Below, one piece after another: positions 25,380 through 34,212 of a DNA stretch of 64,000 nt. The DNA is taken from positions 4,960,001-5,024,000 of the forward strand of contig NZ_CP130713.1 of the NCBI RefSeq assembly GCF_030553055.1, read 5' to 3'. Under the pieces are notes generated by a model that saw only the letters and a list, made by a program, of their open reading frames with translations, made no database searches and was not told where the DNA came from. Position 1 is the stretch's first letter. Every line of letters starts with the position of its first letter. A program made the translations under genes and the position numbers. The DNA is from Streptomyces sp. XD-27 (GTDB lineage Bacteria; Actinomycetota; Actinomycetes; Streptomycetales; Streptomycetaceae).

Positions 25380-25418
25380 CCCCGGCAGGATTCGAACCTG
25401 CGACACCCGCTTTAGGAG
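25380..25418. repeat. attachment-site relic 2 (partial tRNA-Arg copy)
   Basis: 39 bp identical to 52252-52290 of the tRNA-Arg gene, including GATTCGAACCTGCGACACCC and ending TTTAGGAG. It is the boundary between elements A and B. Confidence 0.92.
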
Positions 25419-25763
25419 TTTTCCCTGGACGGGGCTGTGACCTGCGGAAACGTCGGCTGCTGGGTGTCTGACCTGGGAAAACACCTCTCCGTAGTTCTCA
25501 CGTGTTCACGGGGTTTCCCGTCCTCATGTGTGCCGAATGTGTTCCGCAGGGATGCCTTCCCGGCAAGCCGTCAATTGCCCAGGTTGCGGGCTGGAGGCAG
25601 TGTTTGTTTGGGCGGTCCGACGGGTCATGCCCAGGTCTGACGCTGCAGTTCAGCTCCTGCTCCGACGCCTGCCGGCCACGGCATGGTCGTCAGCATGACG
25701 AACAATCCGACGACATCCATGGCCACCCCGGGACGTCCGCCCGGCTACTCACATCCATCTGCT

Positions 25764-25990
25764 AGAACGCGGTGCAGCGTGACCAGTTCCGATCGTGCCG
25801 GAGAGTAGTCCACCTCAAACTCTCTGCTCCTCACGCCGCAGAACGTCGGGTTCGCCGGCCTTCGCTCCTCTGCTGCGTCAGCCATCTTCACGAACCCCCG
25901 CTGGGGCGCACCACACCAAGGAACCCTCTCAGCGTGTGCTTGCCGTGCCACAGGGCCTGTGCTGCGTTGAGGATCAGGCCCTTCAAGGAC
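25764..25990 (-). pseudogene. fragment of the element-C ATPase gene
   Basis: About 225 bp match 32722-32960 at roughly 90% by eye, with small indels. The longest clean reading is MADAAEERRPANPTFCGVRS, then EFEVDYSPARSELVTLHRVL, also found in the intact gene at 31813-33471. Both ends are cut. It shows that elements B and C once carried the same gene. Confidence 0.8.
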
Positions 25991-26131
25991 TCCTCTCGGT
26001 GTGCAGTGGCCGAGAGCCAAGGTTCGGTTCACAACGGTGGCCCTTTGGTCAGGGACGACGGCTCGACCGCTTCCGGCCTTCCCGTGCGCCGTTGATACCG
26101 CCGGGAAAAATCGTGGACCGAGGCACCCGAT

Positions 26132-26473
26132 GTGCCACCGGACGACGATGTAGGAGGTGTCTGGTCCGAAAACAAGGACGGTGGTCGCAGAGTGCTGCAT
26201 TCGGTGAGTCCCGGCGAGGCGGTCGCAGCCGTCTCCAGCTTGGCTGGGCTGATGGCGTTGGTGATCAGGAGGGCAGGGAGAACCGCGTTGGCCCGCGAAC
26301 ACAGACGGGCCTTGTGCGACCTGGCCACAGTTGCAGCCCGTGCGGGCTTGCCTGCTCGAGTGAGCCACCGAGCGGGTGCGGCCGAATGGTCCATCACGAT
26401 CGGCCACGAGGGCCCTCTGCCGGTCTCACCGGTACAGGTGCCGGATCTCTCCGGTGGTGACCGGGCACGGTGA
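26132..26473 (+). CDS. small protein of unknown function, coupled to sigma factor
   Basis: About 113 residues from a GTG at 26132. It includes a hydrophobic helix (GEAVAAVSSLAGLMALVI) followed by basic and His-rich sequence (AREHRRALCDLATVAARAGL). Its TGA overlaps the GTG of the sigma-factor gene (GTGA), which supports it being translated. A membrane-linked partner or anti-sigma role is possible but only positional. The start is not certain; GTG 26191 is an alternative. Confidence 0.5.
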   Translation: MPPDDDVGGVWSENKDGGRRVLHSVSPGEAVAAVSSLAGLMALVIRRAGRTALAREHRRALCDLATVAARAGLPARVSHRAGAAEWSITIGHEGPLPVSPVQVPDLSGGDRAR

Positions 26474-27063
26474 GTCAGACGCAGCCCGAAGCGACAGCGC
26501 CGACACCGCGAAGTGAGGAGGGCCCACAGGAAGAGATGCGGGTCTTCTACATCATGAACCACCCTAGATTGATCCGGTTCGTCACCCGCCGGGTCGGACT
26601 CCGTAAGGACGCCGAGGACGTATGCCAGGACATTTGGAGAATGTTTTTCGTCAAGTACGACGAATTTGCGGCGCACAAGGAGCCGACCCGGATGCTCTAC
26701 CGGATTGCCCAGTGCCGGATCGCTGACTTCTGGAGGCGTCGCGGAAACATTCAGGAGGATCTAATGACTGCTGACGTCCTTGATGCCTCGATCGGTGGGA
26801 CTCCTTGGGCAGTGCAGTTTACGGAGGGCGTCGAACGGCGCCTCGACGTCAGTCGCGCAGTGGCTGCCTTACCGCCCCGGCAGCGCGAAGCCCTTCTCCT
26901 CCACCATGTTGACGCTCTAACGGTATGCGAGACGGCGGGTCTTATGGGCATCAGCGAGAACACCGTAAAGAAACTGTTGAAGAACGCCCTTTCAGCACTA
27001 CGGACGACCACACCGCTGGACGGTTACGGTGCGACGATGACAAGGCGGGAGGAGCGCAGGTGA
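26470..27063 (+). CDS. ECF-like RNA polymerase sigma factor
   Basis: A 197-residue sigma-70-family protein. Region 2: HPRLIRFVTRRVGLRKDAED, then VCQDIWRMFFVKYDEFA and RMLYRIAQCRIADFWRRRGN. Region 4: VAALPPRQREALLLHHVDAL, then TAGLMGISENTVKKLLKNAL (the -35-binding helix-turn-helix). It would direct polymerase to a small set of promoters. GTGA overlaps on both sides (26470 and 27060) tie it to a small upstream gene and a fused regulator downstream. The DNA is less GC-rich than the chromosome, in keeping with transfer. Confidence 0.88.
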   Translation: MSQTQPEATAPTPRSEEGPQEEMRVFYIMNHPRLIRFVTRRVGLRKDAEDVCQDIWRMFFVKYDEFAAHKEPTRMLYRIAQCRIADFWRRRGNIQEDLMTADVLDASIGGTPWAVQFTEGVERRLDVSRAVAALPPRQREALLLHHVDALTVCETAGLMGISENTVKKLLKNALSALRTTTPLDGYGATMTRREERR

Positions 27064-28619
27064 CCGCGGATGACCAGCAGAACGGCCTTGACATGACACA
27101 GGACGAGCTGGATAGCGGATTCCGCTCCGTGGTGGACGGTTTGACCCGGATGACGCCGCGAGAGACGGATGCCCTACGGATCCAGGTCGAATGCGTCGAA
27201 CTCGCTTATGACGCATACACGCTGGGGCTTGAGTACCTTTCGCTAGGTGTCCGACACAAGGCGAGACAGTGGCTGGAGGTCGCCGCGCGATACGACGTCA
27301 CCGACGCACAGCGTGTCGTCCGCGAGGAACTGCCACCGCGCGAACAGGGAGCAAACGAGGACGCCGCACTCGCGGACCGGCCTGACACGGGCCTGGCCAC
27401 TTCCCGAGCGCCTAGCGCTGCCGCCCAGGCTGCAGCTCAGGCCAATCCGCACGCCGACGGGAGGGCGGCCTCGTTGGCGTCGACCGGCAGTGGGACGGCC
27501 GCGCATGAAGAGAGCAGTAAAGCCTCCGTGTCTCGTAGCGCATTTGAGTCCACGCGTGACCACGACCTCTCACTGGCCACCCCTGTGGGCATCTCTCTCC
27601 TGGAAGGCGCTGGACCCACCGCCGCGAGGATCAAGCTCGGGTCACGACTGCGCCACCTGCGGGTGGAGCGGCAGATGCCACAGGGCACCGTGAGTACTGG
27701 CACTGGTTGGTCCACCGCCAAGCTGTCTCGGATCGAAAGAGGCATGACCTCTCTTCGTGAGCATGACATCGTAGGTCTGCTCGACCTGTATGGAGTGGCG
27801 GACCCGGGAGAAAGGGAAGCGTACCTGGAACTGGTGAGGCAATCACATCGGACACCATGGTGGCACGCATTCTCCGATGTCCTGCCAAATTGGTTCCCAA
27901 GGCTGCTGGACTTGGAATCCGCAGCCAGCAGAATTCGGACCTACGACACTCAAGTGATCCCAGGTCTCCTGCAGACCCCTGAATATGCCGAGGCCGTTAC
28001 CCGCACTGCACTGCCGCTTGCGTCAGCGCGGGAGGTCGACCGGCGGGTCGAACTGAGAATGAAACGGCAACAGCTGCTGACAGATCTCGACGCCCCCAAG
28101 GTGTGGGCGGTACTCGACGAAGCGACGCTACACCGCGTAGTCGGGGGGCGCCGGGTAATGAAGGATCAGCTGGAGCGGCTCACCAAGATCTCCGAACTGC
28201 CGAACGTCATCGTGCAAGTGGTGCCGTTCGAGGCAAAGTGGAACTTTGCGGTCGGTGGCGCACTCACCATTCTCGGGTTTTGCGACAGCGATCTGCCCGA
28301 CATTGTTCATCGTGAACAACTCTCGGGGGCCGTGTACATCGACGAACGCCGTGAAGTTGAATACTATGTGGCTGCCATGGACAGACTTGCTACAGTGGCC
28401 GAGACTCCGAAGAATACGTTGAGCTACGTCGATGCCCTCATCGAGGGCCGTGCCAAGACGGAAGTTACAAGTGGCGTCAAAAACGAGGGTAATTCGAGTC
28501 TAGATACCTGCGCGGAAGAGACACCGCTTGCGGAAGTACTGGATTGGCCAGGCATCAGAAGTGATTCGCCAGCCAGCACTGTCATCTCCCTGCACGAGTG
28601 GATGGCCAGAACCAGTTGA
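27060..28619 (+). CDS. fused sigma-partner domain and WhiJ-like XRE/DUF5753 regulator
   Basis: 519 residues from GTG 27060 behind GGAGGAGCGCAG. Residues about 12-90 (FRSVVDGLTRMTPRETDALR, YDAYTLGLEYLSLGVRHKAR) are the kind of short protein usually encoded on its own next to such sigma factors. After a long Ala/Ser-rich linker comes an XRE helix-turn-helix (LGSRLRHLRVERQMPQGTVS, WSTAKLSRIERGMTSLREHD, near residues 195-240). The rest is DUF5753, with SRIRTYDTQVIPGLLQTPEY and the distal PNVIVQVVPF region, as in WhiJ-type Streptomyces regulators. The joining of these parts in one frame is unusual. Confidence 0.82.
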   Translation: MTADDQQNGLDMTQDELDSGFRSVVDGLTRMTPRETDALRIQVECVELAYDAYTLGLEYLSLGVRHKARQWLEVAARYDVTDAQRVVREELPPREQGANEDAALADRPDTGLATSRAPSAAAQAAAQANPHADGRAASLASTGSGTAAHEESSKASVSRSAFESTRDHDLSLATPVGISLLEGAGPTAARIKLGSRLRHLRVERQMPQGTVSTGTGWSTAKLSRIERGMTSLREHDIVGLLDLYGVADPGEREAYLELVRQSHRTPWWHAFSDVLPNWFPRLLDLESAASRIRTYDTQVIPGLLQTPEYAEAVTRTALPLASAREVDRRVELRMKRQQLLTDLDAPKVWAVLDEATLHRVVGGRRVMKDQLERLTKISELPNVIVQVVPFEAKWNFAVGGALTILGFCDSDLPDIVHREQLSGAVYIDERREVEYYVAAMDRLATVAETPKNTLSYVDALIEGRAKTEVTSGVKNEGNSSLDTCAEETPLAEVLDWPGIRSDSPASTVISLHEWMARTS

Positions 28620-28980
28620 CTGCTCGCCACGCGTGCGGAGAGTCCCAGACCAGGTCGTGACTGACGGCCCGCGCTGCCGCTCCCGGTGTCCACGCCAGTT
28701 GTGTGTGTCGCCGCTCTCCCATTTCTCGTCGCGTGCCCGCAGCACACAGCGGACGGTCACCTGACCCTGGTGTGAGCTGGTGCCGCCAACTACTTGGATC
28801 GGATCGTTGTGCGCTCACCCCGCCGCCGGGAGCGGCATCCTCAGAGGGCTGGTGGCGATGACGGTCGCTGCCCTCCGATGACGGGATCTCCGCACGTCGG
28901 TACGAGCATGGCTACGCCGGCGAGTCCGACGCCTGTATCGGGCTCGCGCGAGGTCTGGAAGCGGACCGGGGAAGAAGCCC
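28620..28980. other. region without a recognised gene
   Basis: No supported open frame. A reverse-strand reading CVLRARDEKWESGDTHNW and beyond has a coding look but no start, motif or ribosome site, and may be a remnant. The stretch separates the regulator from the integrase relic of element B. Confidence 0.3.
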
Positions 28981-29711
28981 TCTCCGGTGATGGTCTGGAC
29001 GCCAGAGCACACTGGCCTTTTCCCCGATCACGTCGCGGAGGGCCGTCTGTACGCGCTGTTCCACCTGATCACGTTTCGCTGGCCGCGACGGGGTGAGGCG
29101 TGCGGGCAGAAGTGGACCGACACTAACCTCGGGGCCGGGCTCATTACCGTTGCCAAGCAGCTCGTTGTGGACGGCTGGGAGGTGTACGAAACGACCCCAA
29201 GACGGACGCGGGCGCGCGGACCATCGCGCTGGACTCCGACACGGTTCCGGGCCCTCAAGCGACATCGTGCCAAGCAGGACAAGGACCGCGAGGAGTGGGG
29301 GAGCGCCTGGGTGGAGACCGGACGCGTCTTCACTCGCGAGAACGGCGAGCTGCTCCACCCCGCCAACGTCACACGGCGGTTCGTCGAGCTGTACGAAGAG
29401 ATCGGTCTCCCGCCGGATCGGCTCCACGACCTGCGCCACGGTGCCGCAACGCTGGCCCTCGCGGCCGGGCCGCCCTGAAGGACATCTAGGAGATGCTCGG
29501 CCACTCCTCGATCACCATCATGGCCGAGACCTAACACGAGACTTCTGCCCGACGCTACCTCGCGATCGCCGAGGCCGCGGTGCGCCTTGTACCGCGCGCC
29601 CGCAGGCCACGGGATGCCGCCGAGTCCACGGCAGCCACCGGCTCTGGCGACGCATCCACTCACGCACCGCGCACGCAAACGGCCCCGGACGAGAAGTCCG
29701 AGGCCGAGTAG
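28981..29711 (+). pseudogene. decayed tyrosine recombinase of element B
   Basis: Starts abruptly at SPVMVWTPEHTGLFPDHVAE, includes RRGEACGQKWTDTN, DREEWGSAWVETGRVFTREN, GELLHPANVTRRFVELYEEI and LHDLRHGAATLALAAG. It then loses frame after GPP; further on LGHSSITI and the SGDASTHAPRTQTAPDEKSE tail follow with stops between them. The N-terminal half is missing. Very similar to the relic of element A and different from the intact integrase of element C. Ends about 50 bp before attachment relic 3. Confidence 0.88.
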
Positions 29712-29761
29712 AACCCCTCCCTGGGGGAGAAACTCCAGGTCAGAGCGGTAACGTGTTGTGA

Positions 29762-29800
29762 CCCCGGCAGGATTCGAACCTGCGACACCCGCTTTAGGAG
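29762..29800. repeat. attachment-site relic 3 (left end of element C)
   Basis: 39 bp identical to 52252-52290 of the tRNA-Arg gene. It continues TGGGATCGAATCCCTGCCGG, like relic 1 but unlike relic 2. Confidence 0.93.
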
Positions 29801-29834
29801 TGGGATCGAATCCCTGCCGGGTGGTACCTGGCTG

Positions 29835-29875
29835 TGCCGCGTGGCGCTGTTTTGCCTAATCAGCGCCACGCGGCA
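29835..29875. other. 15-bp hairpin just inside the left end of element C
   Basis: TGCCGCGTGGCGCTG / CAGCGCCACGCGGCA, perfect 15-bp arms with an 11-base loop. A decayed version lies at the same distance inside the left end of element A (from about 21656). Could be a terminator screening the element or part of the attachment structure. Confidence 0.65.
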
Positions 29876-30071
29876 GGCCGCTAGATCCATCCTGTGATAG
29901 CTCCTCCCGCACCGTCCGCTCACGCATCGCTCACGCACAAGTGCGGGCTCGACGGGTGCTGCCGCCCAGGTCATGCTGCAGCCGCGGCACCCTGGAGAGA
30001 GGGGACTGGCTGTCGGCCTACCTGTGGTCAACGGTGGGCGGGGAGCGTGTGTGCGTTTGGAGGTGGCCGTG

Positions 30072-31712
30072 ATGATCTACAACAGCGGACGGCCCGAGGA
30101 TCTACCCCCCGAAGTACGGCCGGAACCGTACCTGTCTGTGCTCAAATCGGCTCCCACTGCCTGGGTGACGATCCTCGGCTTCTCTTCTGGCGATCGCGAC
30201 TGGGGTGTCGGCTGCTACCTAATCCGGCCAGATGCCATGGATCAGGCACTGCAGGACTACACCTGGAACGACGGGGATATCGGGAGCTCATGGTGGACCA
30301 CCGGTCCGGGCGCCATGCACTTCGAAGAAGGGCTGGTGGACCCAGAGACCGAAGCAGAGTTCTTTGCGCAGCGCCGCGATCATCATGGGCTTGCAGAGCC
30401 TACGGTCGAGTTCACCCCATCCTTCCTTTGGTACTTCGACGCGATTCCAAGATCGGCGGGCTCCTGGTACTACCTGGATGACGCTGGGCGCGATCACGAG
30501 CTCGTCCGGTCCCGGCAGGTCGAGGCCGAGTTGCATATCGAGGTGGCTGCAATGCCGCTGCGTCGATACCTAGCGATCCGCAAGCGGATCTTGGTCGTTC
30601 AACACAACCGTGTCGACTGGTTGGATGCCGTCCTCGACCCCCAGATTGACGCGGTGGAGCGGACGTCTGAGCGCCACTTCGCCTGCTACAGCGGCAGCCT
30701 CTCCATGACGGAGCACCCTGGCTTTGTGCGCCTATGCGGCAAGTACGTCGTGCTGCCGGTTAACGCATCGCCTGAGCAGCTCGCGCGCCCGCACCCCAGG
30801 CAGGAGCGCTTCCCTGAATTCATCATCGACAGAGACCCCGACACGGGTGAAGAAGTCACGGCTACCTGCGATCCAAGTAGGCTAAGTAGTCACTTCACTA
30901 ATCGCGGGACGCCGCATTACCTGACCAGGGTCTACTTTCGTCGCCAGGTCTTGTCGCATTACGGAAGTGAGCCCTCGCGTTATCGGATCGAACATGGCTA
31001 TCTGAGCTGCCTGCGGTTGTGGGGCCTGCCGATCGGCAGTAACGCAGAGGATCTTGTTGAGGTCTACCTTGGCGACCTTGGTAGTCGCCTTCCCAGCGAG
31101 GAACGCGACCACTGGAGAGGTTTCAACGTCCCCCCGCGAGGAGGTAAGGACGAAACCCGATACCGCAGAGACATCCTTGGCGAATGGGGAGTCGGCCCAT
31201 ATGAGCCTCTACAGGAGCTCTATGAGGCCCGCGAGCGCTTCAGCAATGCTATGACGCAGTTCTTGGGGAGTCCGGTCTACAGGGAGTGGCATGTCTCCGA
31301 TAGGATCGACTTCCAGGGACTGCACCGGCCCTTCACCAGCGAGCAAGGCGAAGCTGACAAACTGACGATGATCCTTGCGAAGGGCGTTGTGGATTACCTC
31401 GATGTCAAATTGCTAAGGCAGCTTCCGGGGGTAACCGAACGGTCGATGGCGTCATTGAACTGCTTGGACGCATGGGTCAAGTCCACCAGCGGCGATCCCA
31501 ACGTTCTTGTGGAGCCTCTGCGTGTCCTGCAGCGTCTGCGTTCCGCGGGCGCCGCCCACGCCCGCGGAACGAACTGGGACGCCACTCTGGCTAGTGCGGG
31601 CCTGGCGGGTCTGAAGCCAGACGAGCAGTTCCTTGAGGTCCTCAGCCGAACCGCTGGTGCCTTACGCGCCCTCGCGGATCACGCCTGCGCACAACATGGC
31701 CTCACCACGTAA
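30072..31712 (+). CDS. unknown 546-residue protein at the left end of element C
   Basis: No family recognised. The start ATG at 30072 is chosen because GGAGGTG stands 7 bases upstream. The protein is soluble, rich in aromatic residues in its first half (WGVGCYLIRP, SSWWTTGPGAMHFEEG, FTPSFLWYFDAIPR), with a hydrophilic middle and a helical C-terminal 120 residues (MILAKGVVDYLDVKLLRQLP, LVEPLRVLQRLRSAGAAHAR). Base use is less GC-rich than the chromosome. It is a single gene next to the attachment site, a place where many elements carry defence or fitness genes; that role here is a guess from position. Confidence 0.7.
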   Translation: MIYNSGRPEDLPPEVRPEPYLSVLKSAPTAWVTILGFSSGDRDWGVGCYLIRPDAMDQALQDYTWNDGDIGSSWWTTGPGAMHFEEGLVDPETEAEFFAQRRDHHGLAEPTVEFTPSFLWYFDAIPRSAGSWYYLDDAGRDHELVRSRQVEAELHIEVAAMPLRRYLAIRKRILVVQHNRVDWLDAVLDPQIDAVERTSERHFACYSGSLSMTEHPGFVRLCGKYVVLPVNASPEQLARPHPRQERFPEFIIDRDPDTGEEVTATCDPSRLSSHFTNRGTPHYLTRVYFRRQVLSHYGSEPSRYRIEHGYLSCLRLWGLPIGSNAEDLVEVYLGDLGSRLPSEERDHWRGFNVPPRGGKDETRYRRDILGEWGVGPYEPLQELYEARERFSNAMTQFLGSPVYREWHVSDRIDFQGLHRPFTSEQGEADKLTMILAKGVVDYLDVKLLRQLPGVTERSMASLNCLDAWVKSTSGDPNVLVEPLRVLQRLRSAGAAHARGTNWDATLASAGLAGLKPDEQFLEVLSRTAGALRALADHACAQHGLTT

Positions 31713-31812
31713 GTCATTACTTGGTTATGAGCTCAGCGGCTGTCACCATGTGAGCTGTTCTGGGGCATCGTGGCGCGGGCTTGGCACAGTGCACTGCGAG
31801 TGGGGACAGCCC

Positions 31813-33471
31813 TTAGTGTGGCACGGTCACTGCCAATAGTCTGCCGTCCCCGAGATGAAGCCAGCCCCGGCCAGGAGCGGTAGGGCTGCCGATAATGGAG
31901 TCTCCGGTCTTGATGCCGATCCAATCGCCGGCGTGCGGATTCTGGGGGGACAGCAGGAGGCCGCGGTGGGCTTTCTTCGCCTCGCTCAGCCAGCGGTAGC
32001 CTCCCCGGAGCTTGCCTTCATCGCCGCCCAGGACCAGCGCCGTACCCTCGTCGAAGCCGTGCTGCAATAGGTTCTTCAGCAGGCGCCAGGCATCACATTC
32101 GCTCAAGATCTCCGCGTCGTCCATCACGATAGCGACCGGTTCCTCAGTAGACGCCTCCGACAAAACTTCGTCGAGCTTGTGCCCGATGTTGTCCTCCACG
32201 AAGCAGGCCATCACACCGTCCCGGTCGGCCAATTCCCGCAAGGGTGACGGCCTGGGCGTGGCCAGCACGAGCCGGGTGCCGGCTGCGAGAAGAGAGCGCG
32301 CGATGTTTACCAGTGCCGTGGAGCGACCCGACCTGGCCGACCCGGCCACAACGAATGCCGGAGCCGTGCCGCGGGCCAGATCAGGGCCGTACGCGGTCAT
32401 GCCGTCGCCTCCGACACCGGCGAGCGCCCACAACCTCGATGCGGCCGGGTCACGCATCGTCCACGCCTCATCGAAGCTGATGCTGGACGGCAACGCGGCA
32501 GAGCGTATCTGCACCTCCGATGCATCACGGGCCGCGTCCCAAAGGCCGAGCAGCAGGACGTGATCCTCTGGCGTCAGGCGCGCCATGTGCGAGAACGCAA
32601 CGAGCGCCTCACGCTCGGGCAGCTCGTCATGGGTGTACCAGCGGATCCATGCATCCGCGGAGACACCCGTCTGCTCCTCCAAGTCGGTGAAGGACCACTT
32701 CTGCTTCAGCCTGTGTTGGTCTAGAACGCGATGCAGCGTGACCAGTTCCGATCGCGCCGGAGAGTAGTCCACCTCGAACTCTCTGCTCTTCACGCCGTAG
32801 AACGTCGCGTTCGCCGGCCTTCGCTCCTCCGCTGCGTCAGCCATCTTCACGAACCCCTCGCTGCGGCGCACCACACCAAGGAACACTCTCAGCGCGTCCT
32901 TGTCGTGCCACAGGGCCTGCGCTGCGTTGAGGATCAGGCCCTTCAAGGACTCCTCCGCGTAGTTGAACTGCGCAGTGGCCTGGTCGGCGTCGGCAGGAGT
33001 CTCGGCGCTGGCCGGTGGCCCTTCTGCTGCCTGCCCGCTTGTTTCCTTGTCGTCCTGCGACCACTTCCACAGGTCCTCGAAAAGGTCAGCCGCGTCACCA
33101 TCGCAGTCGGCTGCGGTATCTGCCGGAGGGTGTACTGAGGCTTGCATCACCGTTTCCCTGACGACCTGCTTCCACAGGCTCTTGAAACGGTCGACTTCGC
33201 CGTCAACGTCGTTGCGTCGAGCAACTTCGGCTAGGGCGCTGACGATGGCCTCAAGGCGGCCCCAAGGCGGGAGATCCGGCTTCTGAAAGGTGTCCAGCAC
33301 TGCCTGGTGGTTCACGATCCAGTAGTCCTGTGCATCCTTCCCGACGCGATCGCGAATAGTCCGGGCTGACGGGAGCCCCGCGTCCAGTCTCAGATCGTGG
33401 AGCTCATCGTTCAGCTTCTTCAGGTCAGGCTGGTCGGACAGCTCCGGCCTCTTCCACGGCTGGGCGACCAC
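31813..33471 (-). CDS. P-loop ATPase with FtsK/EccC-like C-terminal domain
   Basis: 552 residues from GTG 33471 (GGGAGGGG upstream; the earlier GTG at 33537 has none). The N-terminal 110 residues are helical and resemble a DNA-binding module (LNDELHDLRLDAGLPSARTI). The middle has VTLHRVLDQHRLKQKWSFTD and EQTGVSADAWIRWYTHDELP. The last 200 residues carry a P-loop FVVAGSARSGRSTALVNIAR, where Arg replaces the usual Lys, and Walker B VAIVMDDAEIL, then GGYRWLSEAKKAHRGLLLSP, like the third ATPase domain of FtsK/EccC proteins. Probably regulatory or NTP-binding. A fragment of a close homologue lies in element B. Confidence 0.72.
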   Translation of the reverse strand: MVAQPWKRPELSDQPDLKKLNDELHDLRLDAGLPSARTIRDRVGKDAQDYWIVNHQAVLDTFQKPDLPPWGRLEAIVSALAEVARRNDVDGEVDRFKSLWKQVVRETVMQASVHPPADTAADCDGDAADLFEDLWKWSQDDKETSGQAAEGPPASAETPADADQATAQFNYAEESLKGLILNAAQALWHDKDALRVFLGVVRRSEGFVKMADAAEERRPANATFYGVKSREFEVDYSPARSELVTLHRVLDQHRLKQKWSFTDLEEQTGVSADAWIRWYTHDELPEREALVAFSHMARLTPEDHVLLLGLWDAARDASEVQIRSAALPSSISFDEAWTMRDPAASRLWALAGVGGDGMTAYGPDLARGTAPAFVVAGSARSGRSTALVNIARSLLAAGTRLVLATPRPSPLRELADRDGVMACFVEDNIGHKLDEVLSEASTEEPVAIVMDDAEILSECDAWRLLKNLLQHGFDEGTALVLGGDEGKLRGGYRWLSEAKKAHRGLLLSPQNPHAGDWIGIKTGDSIIGSPTAPGRGWLHLGDGRLLAVTVPH

Positions 33472-33684
33472 TATCTCTGCCCCTCCCGGTTGTTCCGTGT
33501 CAGATCCTGTAAACCAGACGCCCCGACGCCTGAACACACGATCGCCCGAGGCCGTCGCACACCGTCAGACGATAGCTGTTCTTGGCTGATGTCGTCAGTG
33601 ATCGTCTTGGGGCCGTCAAGGCTGACCATGTGGCGTCCACGCTGGTGCACAACCCAGTTGGCAGCACACGGAAAGCAGGTCCTC

Positions 33685-33834
33685 ATGGAAGAGATCAGCG
33701 TGCGCCTCGTAGTCCTCCTGCTGGTCGGCGCCCTCGTCGGCGCCCTGACCCTGCATGCCCCCAAACTCGGGGCTGCCGTAGTGGGAGCTGTCACGGTGGT
33801 GGCCATACTCGCCCAGCTCATGGCCCGCGAATGA
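33685..33834 (+). CDS. 49-residue two-helix membrane protein
   Basis: MEEISVRLVVLLLVGALVGA followed by a short turn (LHAPKLG) and AAVVGAVTVVAILAQLM: two hydrophobic segments joined by a short loop. Such small proteins are common in Streptomyces elements; a link with Spd-type spread proteins is possible but not shown. Divergent from the ATPase gene. Its stop overlaps an ATG (ATGA) at 33831. Confidence 0.6.
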   Translation: MEEISVRLVVLLLVGALVGALTLHAPKLGAAVVGAVTVVAILAQLMARE

Positions 33835-34182
33835 CTCCGGATCGCCCAATCGCATGTTGCCCCACCCAGACTCGTGATGCGTTGAAGATTCAGGGAGCCC
33901 CGCTCGAAGAGAACCCCCCTCCTGATCAAGCGCACCCCACACCCGACCTCGCCTCGAAGGCGGTGGTCATTCAGCCGGGCACACAGCGACAGTCAGAGGC
34001 CAGCGACGGTGAGCAGGGCGAGGGAACGGGAGACCGGGCCCAAGAGGTCGGAGAGCGGTGCGATGCCGTCGGCGGGGGGCGCACTTCCAGCTGGAGGTGT
34101 GGGCCGTCGAGGTGGAGACGGAAGTCGAAGAACAGGCAGTGCTGCGCTCGGCATTGGCGCTCTTGTTGGAGATCTAGCGCAT
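33831..34182 (+). pseudogene. possible coupled open frame, probably frameshifted
   Basis: An ATG at 33831 overlaps the stop of the small membrane-protein gene. The frame reads MTPDRPIACCPTQTRDALKI and then becomes low-complexity; another frame reads HFQLEVWAVEVETEVEEQAV and LRSALALLLEI before a stop near 34180. One indel would join the two. No family recognised. Confidence 0.3.
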
Positions 34183-34212
34183 CGAGGCTCGAGCCTCTGA
34201 CCCGCAGCCCGC

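Larger units (their letters stand above)
21581..25418 (+). mobile_element. element A: oldest integrated element at tRNA-Arg(CCT), decayed
   Basis: Bounded by tRNA-Arg 3'-end copies at 21581-21620 and 25380-25418. A broken integrase gene ends about 50 bp before the right copy, the usual position. Cargo is a secreted cysteine protease and a membrane-anchored partner. No replication or transfer genes remain. Its left end shares an imperfect palindrome and a decayed hairpin with the left end of element C, so the two belong to one family. Confidence 0.8.
25380..29800 (+). mobile_element. element B: middle integrated element, decayed
   Basis: Lies between 39-bp tRNA-Arg copies at 25380 and 29762. 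It contains a fragment of an ATPase gene that is intact in element C, a three-gene sigma-factor operon, and a broken integrase ending about 50 bp before the right copy. No transfer genes remain. Confidence 0.8.

Noticed and set aside
25371..25420. tRNA genes at the attachment relics (25.38, 29.76 and 21.58 kb)
   Set aside because: Only the 3' half is present. D-arm and 5' acceptor strand are missing, so these are not functional tRNAs.
31813..33471. TraB/FtsK-type conjugative DNA pump
   Set aside because: Only the last domain is FtsK/EccC-like, its P-loop Lys is Arg, and there is no membrane segment. I therefore call element C mobilisable only.
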